Of a DNA stretch of 64,000 nucleotides, positions 15,449 to 24,119 are shown piece by piece. This DNA is from Streptomyces sp. NBC_01669 (lineage in GTDB: Bacteria; Actinomycetota; Actinomycetes; Streptomycetales; Streptomycetaceae): assembly GCF_026339735.1 (NCBI RefSeq), contig NZ_JAPEQG010000001.1, positions 3,658,001 to 3,722,000 on the forward strand, given 5' to 3'. The position numbers and the translations under genes were made by a program. Numbering within the stretch: position 1 is the stretch's first letter; every line of letters starts with the position of its first letter. The notes beneath the pieces are model-generated. The model had not been told where the DNA came from, made no database searches, and saw only the letters and a list, made by a program, of their open reading frames with translations.

Positions 15449-16828
15449 TCAGATGAGGCCCTGCGCGAGCATGGCGTCCGCGACGAGTTCGAAACCGGCG
15501 ATGTTCGCGCCGACCACGTAGTTGCCGGGGCTGCCGTAGCGCTCCGCCGTGGTGAAGCAGGAGTCGTGGATGTGGCGCATGATCTCCGCGAGCCGCTCCT
15601 CGGTGTGCGCGAAGGTCCATGAGTCGCGCGACGCGTTCTGCTGCATCTCCAGCGCGCTGGTGGCCACTCCGCCCGCGTTGGCGGCCTTGCCGGGGGCGAA
15701 GGCGACGCCCGCTTCCTGGAGGACCCGCACGGCCTCCGGGGTGGTGGGCATGTTGGCGCCCTCGGCGACCGCCTGCACCCCGTTGCGTACGAGCGTCAGC
15801 GCATCGGCCTCGTGGAGTTCGTTCTGCGTGGCGCACGGCAGGGCCACGTCGCAGGGGACGTTCCACACGCCCGTGCCGGCGACGAAGCCGACATGCGCGC
15901 CGCGCCGTTCCGCGTACTCCGAGACCCGGCCGCGACCGGCCTCCTTGACCTCCTTGAGCAGGGCGAGGTCGATGCCCTTCTCGTCGACGACATATCCGTC
16001 GGAGTCGGAGCACGTCACCACGGTCGCGCCGAGCTGCTGGGCCTTCTCGATCGCATAGATCGCGACATTGCCGGAGCCCGACACGACGACCCGCCGGCCG
16101 TCGAGGGATCCGCCCCGGCTCCTGAGCATCTCGTCGGTGAAGAGCACACAGCCGTAGCCGGTGGCCTCGGTGCGCGCCTGGGCACCGCCCCAGCCCAGGC
16201 CCTTTCCGGTGAGCACACCGGACTCGTACCGGTTGGTGATCCGCTTGTACTGACCGAACAGATAGCCGATCTCGCGGCCGCCGACGCCGATGTCACCGGC
16301 CGGGACGTCCGTGTACTCGCCCAGGTGACGGTGGAGTTCGGTCATGAACGACTGGCAGAACCGCATGACCTCGGCGTCGGAGCGGCCCTTCGGGTCGAAG
16401 TCGGCGCCGCCCTTGCCCCCGCCGATCGGCATGCCGGTGAGGGCATTCTTGAAGATCTGCTCGAAGCCGAGGAACTTCACGATGCCGAGGTCGACCGAGG
16501 GGTGGAAGCGCAGCCCGCCCTTGTACGGTCCCAGGGCGCTGGAGAACTCGACCCGGAAGCCGCGGTTCACATGGATGTCGCCGGAGTCGTCCGACCACGG
16601 CACTCGGAAGATGAGCTGACGCTCCGGCTCGCAGATGCGCTCGATGATCCGCGCATCCACGAACTCCGGTCGCTGCGCCAGGACCGGGCCGAGCGTCTCG
16701 AGGACTTCCCGTACCGCCTGATGGAACTCGCTCTCGCCCCGATTGCGCCGCAGGATCTCCGCGTACAGCGGCTCGATGACACGGATCTCGGCTGCGTGCG
16801 GCTCCGAGGAAACAAGGGTGGCCGGCAT
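15449..16828 (-). CDS. gdhA: NADP-specific glutamate dehydrogenase
   Basis: A 459-residue enzyme that forms glutamate from 2-oxoglutarate, ammonia and NADPH. Substrate-site lysines lie in PYKGGLRFHP (K103) and in PIGGGKGGADFDPKGRS (K139), and the nucleotide-binding fold starts around VVVSGSGNVAIYA. Length and motifs fit the hexameric GDH family. ATG 16828 is preferred because GGAAGG lies 10 nt before it; ATG 16846 would add six residues. The following 270 bp upstream hold two GACGTAC repeats but no operator I can name. Confidence 0.93.
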   Translation of the reverse strand: MPATLVSSEPHAAEIRVIEPLYAEILRRNRGESEFHQAVREVLETLGPVLAQRPEFVDARIIERICEPERQLIFRVPWSDDSGDIHVNRGFRVEFSSALGPYKGGLRFHPSVDLGIVKFLGFEQIFKNALTGMPIGGGKGGADFDPKGRSDAEVMRFCQSFMTELHRHLGEYTDVPAGDIGVGGREIGYLFGQYKRITNRYESGVLTGKGLGWGGAQARTEATGYGCVLFTDEMLRSRGGSLDGRRVVVSGSGNVAIYAIEKAQQLGATVVTCSDSDGYVVDEKGIDLALLKEVKEAGRGRVSEYAERRGAHVGFVAGTGVWNVPCDVALPCATQNELHEADALTLVRNGVQAVAEGANMPTTPEAVRVLQEAGVAFAPGKAANAGGVATSALEMQQNASRDSWTFAHTEERLAEIMRHIHDSCFTTAERYGSPGNYVVGANIAGFELVADAMLAQGLI

Positions 16829-17100
16829 CTGATCAAGACCTTCCATGGGTCGGCAACGTGCGCGAAGGCGCCCCCGTCCCGAGGGGCACCGCCGGTCCCC
16901 CTCCCCATTGAGGACGTCACCCAGACATCGTGAGAAGTGCACTCACCAATGCGACGTACGGGACCGTTGTGACGTACCGATTGTCCCAGGGGAGCCGCAC
17001 GATCCTCGGCCGCATCCACATGCTGAGCCTTCCCCCGGGCCTTCCGGCACCAGGCGTATGGCGCAATCCACACCGGATGCGGCCGGTCGGGGCCCACGGG

Positions 17101-17271
17101 TCAGGCCTCCTCGCGCCTGTCCCGCAACATCCACAGCCGCACGCCGGACGCGAGGACGACAGCGCCCGAGACGACGCTCAGGGCGATGTGCAGCCCGGTG
17201 TCCTCCATCAGGTTCAGGCCGACATTGGCGACGACTGCGAGACAGAGCACGAGCCAGAGCAGCGGCTTCAT
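17101..17271 (-). CDS. 56-residue two-helix membrane protein
   Basis: Reads MKPLLWLVLCLAVVANVGLN, then EDTGLHIALSVVSGAVVLAS and a charged end WMLRDRREEA. Two membrane helices are separated by a short outer loop, and the C-terminus is cytoplasmic and charged. A GGAGGG lies just before the start (17276-17281 region). It is short enough to be missed by many gene callers. Function unknown. Confidence 0.7.
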   Translation of the reverse strand: MKPLLWLVLCLAVVANVGLNLMEDTGLHIALSVVSGAVVLASGVRLWMLRDRREEA

Positions 17272-17470
17272 GGGGTTCCCTCCGTGGTTGATCCGATGCG
17301 TTCCATCCTCCCGGGCGGGGCGCGCCGCAGCGAGGGACCCGCCACCCGGAACGGGGGTGTACTCAGCTACACCTCGGCTCGGAGCCCGCAGCTCCTCGGG
17401 GCTCAGCCGTGACCCTCGCGTCGGCCGTCACCGGCCACGCGTCACCGTACGGGTTCCCGGCCGTGGCCCG

Positions 17471-17827
17471 TCAGGCATTGACGGCCGCTGCCGCCGCTCG
17501 CATCGCGGCCGCGGTCACCGACGCGTCGTACTCCGGTCCGACGCCTTCGACGAGCACCGCATCACCCGCCATGTTCCGGGTCCGCAGCGGCAGCAGTTCC
17601 CGGTAGGCATCCGACTCGTACCAACCGCGGGCAGCCGTCATGCTCGGGAACCCGATGACGACGAGCGCACCCGGCCAGTCGCCCTCGATGACCTCGACCT
17701 GCGCGCCATGGACGAGGAAGCGGCCGCCGAAGGGGTCCATGGTCGACTGGATGCGCTCGATGTAGGTGAGAACCTCCTCGCAGGGGTGGGCGGCGGGGTG
17801 CAGGTGGGCTATGGCGTATGCGGTCAT
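17471..17827 (-). CDS. DUF1330 family protein
   Basis: A 118-residue protein with the ferredoxin-like alpha/beta pattern of DUF1330: YIERIQSTMDPFGGRFLVHG then EVIEGDWPGALVVIGFPSM and a Trp-Tyr-Ser/Asp-Ala-Tyr motif (WYESDAYRELLPLRT). Members are small dimers related to dimeric alpha/beta-barrel proteins. The role is unknown and no operon partner is seen. Confidence 0.85.
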   Translation of the reverse strand: MTAYAIAHLHPAAHPCEEVLTYIERIQSTMDPFGGRFLVHGAQVEVIEGDWPGALVVIGFPSMTAARGWYESDAYRELLPLRTRNMAGDAVLVEGVGPEYDASVTAAAMRAAAAAVNA

Positions 17828-17935
17828 GGTCTCGCCCTCCGGGATCTGCGTGCTGCCGTGTATCCGTCAGCCGGTGTGCACCATGCTGCCCGGGGGCGTG
17901 CGGAGCGTCGATTACCTCCGGGGTAGGAGCGGGGC

Positions 17936-18448
17936 TCAGTCGGCGATGCCCAGGTCCTCCCGCATCAGCTCCCGCATCGTGTCGAGGTACGGACTCGCCG
18001 CCCCCAGGTTCTCCAGGATCCGGGTCACGGTCTCGCCGTCGCGGGCGAGACCGCGATCCAGGCGTTTGACGGCTCCGTCCGCGTTCGCGAGGACCTGGTT
18101 GAGGTCACGGGAGGCCTGCAGGATCCGCTCCGGGACGATCATCTGCGCCTCGGCGTAGCGGTCGCGGTGGTCGAGGCGGGCCTCTTCGAGCTGGGTGCGT
18201 TCCTGCTCCGTATAGACGCCGTCCCTGATCCGGTGCAGGGCGTCCTTGAGAAGTGTGTGGAATTGCCGGGAGGCCCGGTTCATGGCCGTGTACTGGGCGC
18301 GCCGCTCCTCGAACCTCCGCCGCGTGTCGGCCAGTTCGGCCTCCTCCCGGCGCTGCCGCGCGGTCATTCGGTGCGCGAGCATCGGCGCGAACAGGGTGCC
18401 GAGCACACCGACGACTGCGGTGATCATGGCGGTGATGGCAGCGGTCAT
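17936..18448 (-). CDS. membrane-anchored coiled-coil protein, unknown
   Basis: A 170-residue protein. It has one N-terminal membrane helix (MTAAITAMITAVVGVLGTLF) followed by a long charged helix rich in Arg, Glu and Gln that should form a coiled coil. The start at 18448 places the helix at the very N-terminus. It is divergent from the RDD gene with 49 bp between. I recognise no catalytic motif. Confidence 0.7.
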   Translation of the reverse strand: MTAAITAMITAVVGVLGTLFAPMLAHRMTARQRREEAELADTRRRFEERRAQYTAMNRASRQFHTLLKDALHRIRDGVYTEQERTQLEEARLDHRDRYAEAQMIVPERILQASRDLNQVLANADGAVKRLDRGLARDGETVTRILENLGAASPYLDTMRELMREDLGIAD

Positions 18449-18497
18449 GACCGTGAGATTAGTGCGATGAGCAGAGGAGAACAGACATGATGCAGTC

Positions 18498-19061
18498 ATG
18501 ACAACACCACCCATCGGACCGCTGCCCCGCACCCCACCGCGCGCCGGGGACATGCGCCGCTTTCTCGCCGTCGGGCTCGACTGCTACCTCTGCCTGCTGA
18601 CCGTCGGCTTACTGGCCCGGTCGCATGCCCATGCGGCCACCGGACCACAGCTCGCCGGCCTGATCCTCGGGCCGGCGCTCGCGTTCTCGTTCCTCAACCA
18701 GGTGGTGCTGACCGCACTCGTCGGGGCCGGTGCGGGCAAACTCATCATGGGCATACGGGTCATCGGACTGCCCGACGCCGGTCGCCCCGGCCTCGGCCGG
18801 CTGACCCGGCGCTGGCTCCACGGGATGGCCCGACTGCCGCTGCAGCCCTGTTACTGGCTGCGCCCGTTGCGCTCCGGCTTCTCCGGTACGGGCGAGGGGC
18901 CGCGCCCCGCGGGCAGCACCCCGCCCGGCCGCCCGCGGGCGGACCCGTCCGCCGACCTCTCCGGACTGCGCCAGGTCCGCCGCAGCGACCTCGCCGCTTA
19001 CCGGAGCGCCTGCGAAACCGTGTACGGAACCGCAGGCGCCGGGCAGGGGCAGCGGCGTTAG
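18498..19061 (+). CDS. RDD family membrane protein
   Basis: A 187-residue protein with the RDD pattern: the first helix contains an Arg-Arg-then-Asp arrangement (RRFLAVGLDCYLCLLTVGLL), two further helices follow, and the amphipathic GKLIMGIRVIGL segment is typical. The C-terminal 60 residues are a Pro/Gly-rich cytoplasmic tail. Function of RDD proteins is mostly unknown, with some proposed to transport compatible solutes or ions. The stop codon lies in the loop of a strong hairpin. Confidence 0.8.
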   Translation: MTTPPIGPLPRTPPRAGDMRRFLAVGLDCYLCLLTVGLLARSHAHAATGPQLAGLILGPALAFSFLNQVVLTALVGAGAGKLIMGIRVIGLPDAGRPGLGRLTRRWLHGMARLPLQPCYWLRPLRSGFSGTGEGPRPAGSTPPGRPRADPSADLSGLRQVRRSDLAAYRSACETVYGTAGAGQGQRR

Positions 19062-19080
19062 CGCCGTTGCCCCTGCCCGG
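19039..19080. terminator. strong hairpin at the RDD gene stop
   Basis: Nineteen paired bases (19039-19057 with 19062-19080) around a TTAG loop that includes the stop codon. It can end transcription from both sides, since the ABC ATPase gene runs towards it. Confidence 0.75.
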
Positions 19081-19103
19081 AAGGCCGGTGTGCCCGAGCC
19101 GGT

Positions 19104-19178
19104 GCGTCCGTGCGTCACGCGTACGCGTCCGTACGCCGTCTTCTGCGTCCGTACGCCATACCGTGGCGTCCGTGCGTC
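19104..19178. repeat. four 13-bp direct repeats at 20-21 bp spacing
   Basis: GCGTCCGTRCGYC begins at 19104, 19125, 19145 and 19166, a regular two-turn spacing. The block lies between the hairpin and the 3' end of the ABC ATPase gene, so it is downstream of both genes. Confidence 0.75.
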
Positions 19179-19860
19179 AGGCCGCCGCGTTCTCCGTGAT
19201 CGTGACACGGCCCTTGCGGATGGTCGCCAGCCGCGGCGCCCTGCGGGCGATCGCGCTGTCGTGGGTGACCATGATGAAGGTCAGCCCGTGCTCCTTCCAC
19301 ATCGTCTCCAGCACCTCCATGACCTCGTCGCGCATCGATTCGTCGAGGTTGCCGGTGGGCTCGTCGGCGAGCAGCACCTTCGGCTGCTTGACCAGGGCCC
19401 GTGCGATCGCCACACGCTGCTGCTGCCCGCCGGACATCTCGCTCGGGAGGTGTCCGAGCCGCTCACCGAGTCCGACGGAGTCCAGCGCCTCCGCGGCCCG
19501 CCTGCGCCGCTCCGCAGGCCTGCCGCCGAGCGGGACGAGCGCCGTCTCGACGTTCTCCTGCGCGGTCAGCGTCGGGATGAGGTTGAAGCTCTGGAAGACG
19601 AAGCCGATGTTCTGCGCGCGCACCTTGGTGAGCTTGGCCTCGCTGAGCTTCGTGAGGTCCACACCGTCGAGTTCGACGCTGCCGGCCGTCGGACGGTCCA
19701 GACCGCCGAGCATCTGCAGCAGCGTGGACTTGCCGCCGCCGGTGGGGCCCTGGATGACCAGGCGGCCCCCGTCCTCGATGGTCAGATCGACGTCGGCGAG
19801 CGCATCGACGGTGGACTTGCCGCGGGTGTAGCGCTTGGTGACGCCGCTGAGCGTGTACAT
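19177..19860 (-). CDS. ABC transporter ATP-binding protein, LolD/MacB type
   Basis: A 227-residue ATPase with Walker A GPTGGGKST near residue 38, signature MSGGQQQRVAIARAL near 142 and Walker B VLLADEPTGNLD near 163. The DEPTGNLD form and length are those of the LolD/MacB family, which drives MacB-like permeases rather than importers. The cognate permease gene lies upstream across a 45-bp gap, so the two are one operon (permease first). Confidence 0.9.
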   Translation of the reverse strand: MYTLSGVTKRYTRGKSTVDALADVDLTIEDGGRLVIQGPTGGGKSTLLQMLGGLDRPTAGSVELDGVDLTKLSEAKLTKVRAQNIGFVFQSFNLIPTLTAQENVETALVPLGGRPAERRRRAAEALDSVGLGERLGHLPSEMSGGQQQRVAIARALVKQPKVLLADEPTGNLDESMRDEVMEVLETMWKEHGLTFIMVTHDSAIARRAPRLATIRKGRVTITENAAA

Positions 19861-19905
19861 GGGTCAACTCCTGCTGGACTGAAAGGGGTGGGGCTCACGG
19901 GCGGG

Positions 19906-21363
19906 CTATTCGACGCGGCGCAGCGCGTCCGCGGGGCGCAGCCGGGAGGCCCGCCAGCCGCCGAACGCACCGGCGATCAGCCCGCCCGCCACGGCCAGCG
20001 CGACGGCGATGAGGATGGTGGAGAGGGAGACGGGTGCGGTCAGCGCGATGTCGAGGGACTTGGACGCCGCCTGCCGGGCGGGGCCGCCCATGCCGCCGGG
20101 GCCGCCGGCCATGCCGCCACCGCCGCCCGAACCACCGAGCTGCGCGGTGAGGGTGGGGCTGATGGCCGTCACGACGTACGCGCCGGCCAGACCGACCGCG
20201 ATGCCGAGGACGCCGCCCATCAGACCGTTGACGAGGGCCTCGCCGACAACCTGGCGGGTGACCCGGCCGCTCTTCCAGCCGAGCGCCTTCAGCGTGCCGA
20301 ACTCCCGCACCCGGCGGCTGACCGCGGAGGAGGTGAGCAGTCCGGCGACCAGGAAGGCGGCCACGAGGACCGCGATCGACAGCCACTTGCCGACGCTGGT
20401 GGCCAGGTCGGAGGCGGTGGACAGGGAACCGGAGACGGTGTCGGCGAGGTCCGCGGAGGTGGTGACGGTCGTGCCCGAGATGTTCTTCTGGATGGCGGAC
20501 TTGACGCTGTCGATCTGCTGCGAGTCGGCGGCCTTGACGTAGACCGTGGTGACCTTGTTCTTGGCGTCGGCGAGGGTCTGCGCCTGCTTCAGCGGGATGT
20601 AGAGGTTGGCGGCCGCGTCGCCGCTGTCCGCCGTCGAGACACCGACGATCTTGTACTTGGTCCCGGAGACGGTCACGGTCTTGCCGACCGCGAGCTTCTT
20701 CTCCTTGGCGTACGAGGCGTCGACGACCGCGACCTCGGCGTCGGTCTCGGTTGCCTTGAACGTACGACCCTTGGTGATCTTCGACGAGGTCAGCGGGCCG
20801 AGGTCCTGCTTGGTGACGTCGGTCCCGTACACGGAGTACGAGTTGACGTCGAACGAGGCGCCGCCGCCCTGGACCTCACCCTGCGGTTGCGTCGTACCGC
20901 CGCCACCGGGACCGCGCTGGTCGGCGGCGCCCGCGTTCCCGTTCTGCTTGAACTCGCCGCGCTTGAACTGGCCGTCCACCTTCAGGACGTTGAGGCTCAG
21001 CCCACCGACGGCGTCCGCGACGCCGCTCTGCTTGCCGACCTTGTCGACGGTGGTGGAGGACAGCGTCTGGAAGCCCTGGACCATGACGCGGTCCGAACTC
21101 TGCTTCGAGTCATCGCCCTTGGCGTCGAACTCGAACCTGGGGCGCTGACTGCTGGAGCCCGGAGCGGCGGCGGCCTTGGTGACCGTCATGTCCGTACCGA
21201 GGCCGTACAGCGATTCCAGGACCTTGTCCTGGGCCTTGCTCATGCCCGAGGAGACCGAGCTGACGATGATGACCAGCGCAATGCCCAGGGCGAGCCCCGA
21301 GGCGACGACCAGCGCCGCCTTTCTGCGGCGGCGCAGCTCGCGCCGGAGGTAGGTGAAGAACAT
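19906..21363 (-). CDS. MacB/FtsX-type ABC transporter permease
   Basis: A 485-residue permease with the FtsX layout. It has one N-terminal membrane helix (about 17-38), a large outer domain of roughly 270 residues with MacB-PCD-like stretches (KITKGRTFKATETDAEVAVV, GKTVTVSGTKYKIVGV), then three C-terminal helices. A Gly-rich loop between helices 2 and 3 (GGSGGGGGMAGGPGGMGG) is unusual for the family. It probably exports or senses an envelope-active compound with its ATPase. ATG 21363 is the natural start. Confidence 0.88.
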   Translation of the reverse strand: MFFTYLRRELRRRRKAALVVASGLALGIALVIIVSSVSSGMSKAQDKVLESLYGLGTDMTVTKAAAAPGSSSQRPRFEFDAKGDDSKQSSDRVMVQGFQTLSSTTVDKVGKQSGVADAVGGLSLNVLKVDGQFKRGEFKQNGNAGAADQRGPGGGGTTQPQGEVQGGGASFDVNSYSVYGTDVTKQDLGPLTSSKITKGRTFKATETDAEVAVVDASYAKEKKLAVGKTVTVSGTKYKIVGVSTADSGDAAANLYIPLKQAQTLADAKNKVTTVYVKAADSQQIDSVKSAIQKNISGTTVTTSADLADTVSGSLSTASDLATSVGKWLSIAVLVAAFLVAGLLTSSAVSRRVREFGTLKALGWKSGRVTRQVVGEALVNGLMGGVLGIAVGLAGAYVVTAISPTLTAQLGGSGGGGGMAGGPGGMGGPARQAASKSLDIALTAPVSLSTILIAVALAVAGGLIAGAFGGWRASRLRPADALRRVE

Positions 21364-21440
21364 GACGCGACGCTATGGATCGGTTGTGATGGCGAGTTAA
21401 GGCAACGATGAGATCCGGATGAGAACGCTTCCGTACGACG

Positions 21441-21488
21441 AAGGCGGCGGCACCGGGGATCCGAGGGGATCCGTGGTGCCGCCGCCTT
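21441..21488. terminator. terminator of the L,D-transpeptidase gene
   Basis: AAGGCGGCGGCACC(G)GGGATCC pairs with GGATCCGTGGTGCCGCCGCCTT with one mismatch, 83 bp past the stop of the transpeptidase gene, and 78 bp before the permease start. Confidence 0.7.
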
Positions 21489-21570
21489 GCGTACGTACGT
21501 GGCGTCGGGGATTGCGCGGGTACGCGGTCGAGCGTGGGATACGGAGGGCGTCCGGGGACGCCTACCGGGG

Positions 21571-22821
21571 TCAGACTGCGGAGCCTGCCTGCCAGTCGGC
21601 CCAGCTCAGGTTCCAGCCGTTGAGGCCGTTGTCGGGGGTGATGGTCTTGTCCGGGGAGTTCTTGACGATGACCACGTCGCCGACCATCGAGTTGTTGTAG
21701 AACCACGCGGCGGGCTGGTTGGCATCGCCCGCACCCTTGACATCGGCGAGGCCGACGCAGCCGTGGCTGGTGTTGGCGCTGCCGAAGACCGACCGCGCGC
21801 CCCAGTAGTTGCCGTGGATGAAGGTGCCCGACGAGGACAGCCGCATGGCGTGCGGCACGTCCTTGATGTCGTACTCACCCTTGCCATCGGCGTCGGTGAA
21901 GCCGACCGTCGCGCCGTTCATCCGGGTCTCCTTGAACTTCTCGGAGATCACCATCTGACCGTTGTACGTCGGGTTGTCCGGGGAACCGGCCGAGATCGGG
22001 ATGGTCTTGATCGTCTTGCCGTTCTGGGTGACGGTCATCGTCTTCGCGCTGGCGTCGACCGTCGAGACCTGGTTGCGGCCGACCTTGAAGGTGACCGTCT
22101 TCTGCTGCACACCGAAGACGCCGTTCGCGCCCTCGACGCCGTCCAGCGCCAGCTTCAGCGTGACGGTGGAGCCGCCCGTCCAGTACTGCTCGGGGCGCAG
22201 GTCCAGACGCTGCGAGTTGAACCAGTGGCCGACGACCTGCTGGCCGCTGCTGGACGTCACGGTGATCCCGGCCTGAACGGCCTTCCTGTCCGTGATCGGC
22301 TTGTTGAAGTTGATCGAGACCGGCATGCCGACGCCGACCGTGGAGCCGTCCTCGGGGGTGAAGTTCCCGATGAAGCTGTTGGCGGGCGACACCGTGGTGA
22401 ACGAGGAGTTCTCGTGCGCCTCGCGGCCCTTCGAGTCCTTGGCCGTCGCGTTGATCTTGTACGTGGTCGAGCGCTCCAGCTGCCCGTTCGGCTGCCAGCT
22501 CGTGCCGTCGGCCGCCAGGGTGCCCTGGACGCTCGCACCGGCCGACGTGGTCATGGTGACCTCGCTCAGCTTGCCCTTGGTGACGGTGACCTTGGCGTCG
22601 TTGTTGATGCTGGCGTTGGTCGCGCCGTTCTTCGGCGAGATAGCTATCTGCGCCTCGGAGGCGTCCTGGGCTGCCGCCTTGTCGACCGCTGCCGCCTGCG
22701 ACTTCTTCGAGCTCTCGGCGCTGGCCTTGTCTCCGCCGTCGCTGCAGGCAGTGAGTACCAGAACGCCGCCGAGCAGTGCGGACGCGGCCATCAGGCCCCT
22801 GCGTCGTTTGCTGTCCGTCAT
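21571..22821 (-). CDS. L,D-transpeptidase lipoprotein
   Basis: A 416-residue envelope enzyme that makes 3-3 peptidoglycan cross-links. The signal peptide ends in a lipobox (VLTAC), so it should be lipid-anchored. Two Ig-like domains follow (about residues 65-265), and then the YkuD catalytic domain with IHGNYWG and the nucleophile C355 in SHGCVGLAD. This matches the LdtMt2-like class with imipenem-type carbapenem sensitivity known for the family. ATG 22821 has GGAG 9 nt upstream; ATG 22836 would add five residues. It stands alone between two hairpins. Confidence 0.92.
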   Translation of the reverse strand: MTDSKRRRGLMAASALLGGVLVLTACSDGGDKASAESSKKSQAAAVDKAAAQDASEAQIAISPKNGATNASINNDAKVTVTKGKLSEVTMTTSAGASVQGTLAADGTSWQPNGQLERSTTYKINATAKDSKGREAHENSSFTTVSPANSFIGNFTPEDGSTVGVGMPVSINFNKPITDRKAVQAGITVTSSSGQQVVGHWFNSQRLDLRPEQYWTGGSTVTLKLALDGVEGANGVFGVQQKTVTFKVGRNQVSTVDASAKTMTVTQNGKTIKTIPISAGSPDNPTYNGQMVISEKFKETRMNGATVGFTDADGKGEYDIKDVPHAMRLSSSGTFIHGNYWGARSVFGSANTSHGCVGLADVKGAGDANQPAAWFYNNSMVGDVVIVKNSPDKTITPDNGLNGWNLSWADWQAGSAV

Positions 22822-22923
22822 CACACGCTTCTCCATCGTTGCCGTATCCCCCGTAACCCCGAGCAGAGCCGCCGGCCGGCGGTACCCCGTCAATGTTCCA
22901 AGAACACCCGGGAAGGGTTCTCC

Positions 22924-22952
22924 GTTCCACATCCGTCCAAGATGTGGGGAAC
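22924..22952. terminator. short hairpin between the 23044 gene and the transpeptidase
   Basis: GTTCCACATC and GATGTGGGGAAC pair around a 7-nt loop, after the 23044 gene and about 100 bp upstream of the transpeptidase start. Terminator or 5'-leader structure. Confidence 0.4.
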
Positions 22953-23043
22953 ACCACTCATCGACGCAGCCGTGGCAGCTGTGGTTCCAGGGCCGAACAC
23001 CTGGTGGCCCCGACCCACCGGGAACGGGCCGGGACCGGTGTGT

Positions 23044-23457
23044 TCACCGGCTGGACCGCTCTTCCCCGTCGTCGTGTTCCTCCCCATTGTGCGGGACGTC
23101 GTCGTCGTCCTCGTCGCCGTATCCCTCGCCCTCGTCCTCGTGGTCCAGGTCCCAGGCGTCCGGCTCCTCGGGGTCGTAGTCGACGATCTCGCTGGTCCAG
23201 GAGGCCTGGGCCAGCTCGACCCCCGGCACCTCGGCAACCAGATCGAACGGGTCGATGAGGGAGGCGAGGGCCTCCGCACCGTCTTCCCGTACCGCGGACT
23301 CGGCATGCATGCGTTCCTCGGCCGACTCGCCGCCGGGCTCGCCGTACTCGGCGGCGATGCTCTCCAGCGCCGTACCGCTGAGGGCGTCCGCGTCGGTGAT
23401 CTCCAACACCATCTCCACGCGAAGACGAACAAACCGTGATGTCTCTGAAGTGCTCAT
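23044..23457 (-). CDS. conserved acidic protein, unknown
   Basis: A 137-residue protein starting MSTSETSRFVRLRVEMVLEI at 23457. The first 85 residues look folded; the last 40 are almost entirely Asp, Glu, Gly and Ser (DLDHEDEGEGYGDEDDDD), a disordered acidic tail. No motif is recognised. It is divergent from the LAxTG gene across 110 bp. Confidence 0.65.
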   Translation of the reverse strand: MSTSETSRFVRLRVEMVLEITDADALSGTALESIAAEYGEPGGESAEERMHAESAVREDGAEALASLIDPFDLVAEVPGVELAQASWTSEIVDYDPEEPDAWDLDHEDEGEGYGDEDDDDVPHNGEEHDDGEERSSR

Positions 23458-23566
23458 ACGGCGGAGCGTAGGGCCAAGGGCTCTCCCGGCTTTCCCGCGA
23501 CCCGCTGCTTTCATTAGCATCGGCGCAGCCGGCTAACTCACTGCTGTCACAAGGGGGATCGATTCC

Positions 23567-23872
23567 GTGGCCATGGCCCACCGTCCGCTCCTGACCGCCA
23601 CCGCGGCGGCCACGCTGCTGTGCGCCCTGTGGTTCGTCCCGTCGGCCAACGCGACGGACGATGCCGACGGTGTGGCCGGTGCGCCGAGCAGACCGGCGGT
23701 CACGAGCACCGGGGACGAGGGGTCCGGGCCGGCGCTCGCCGAGACCGGGGCCGGGGTCGACACCACTCCGTATCTGATCGGTGGCACAGCGTTCCTGGTC
23801 GTCGGCGCAGCGTTCGTCGCCCACTCGGGGCGCCGCGCAGGCGCGTTGTCCTCGATCGCCGGACGGGTTTGA
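23567..23872 (+). CDS. small LAxTG cell-surface protein, probable sortase E substrate
   Basis: A 101-residue precursor. It has a signal peptide (cleavage near SANA-TDD, residue 29-30), a short low-complexity mature part of about 28 residues, LAETG near residue 58, a membrane helix (YLIGGTAFLVVGAAFVAH) and a basic tail (SGRRAG). Streptomyces class E sortases are known to recognise LAxTG rather than LPxTG. The mature part is too short for an enzyme, so a structural or coat role is likely. GTG 23567 follows AAGGGGG. Confidence 0.8.
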   Translation: MAMAHRPLLTATAAATLLCALWFVPSANATDDADGVAGAPSRPAVTSTGDEGSGPALAETGAGVDTTPYLIGGTAFLVVGAAFVAHSGRRAGALSSIAGRV

Positions 23873-23963
23873 GGGACGGGTCCGGCCGGCAGATACGCCG
23901 GAGGCCCCGGGAGGCGTCCGCGAAATATCGCCGTCCGCCCGAAGGCAGGGGCCCGCGGCGTCC

Positions 23964-24023
23964 GGTGCATGGGATCGCAAGGCGCCCTGATGCCCAAGTA
24001 GCGGAGCCACTTGGGCATCAGGG
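23964..24023. repeat. repeat fragment plus perfect 15-bp hairpin
   Basis: The motif GGTGCATGGGATCGCAAGGC (23964-23983) resembles segments at 31178 and 45084. It is followed by CCCTGATGCCCAAGT (23985-23999) and its exact complement ACTTGGGCATCAGGG (24009-24023) around a 9-nt loop. It lies between the LAxTG gene and the IS element. Confidence 0.65.
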
Positions 24024-24119
24024 CAACGCCGCGGGCCGGGCGAGACCTTGTGTACGCACACCAGCCGCTCCACGGCGGGCCGTTCCCTGATCCGGCCTGA
24101 TCCGAACGAGAGGCCCTAG

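Noticed and set aside
16829..17100. GlnR or AfsQ1 site before gdhA
   Set aside because: Two GACGTAC repeats are present but the spacing and half sites do not fit GTnAC-n6-GnnAC, so I do not claim a site.
19090..21411. 773-codon forward frame opposite the MacB-type transporter genes
   Set aside because: Antisense shadow: the reverse strand has complete ATPase and permease motifs, and the forward product is low-complexity.
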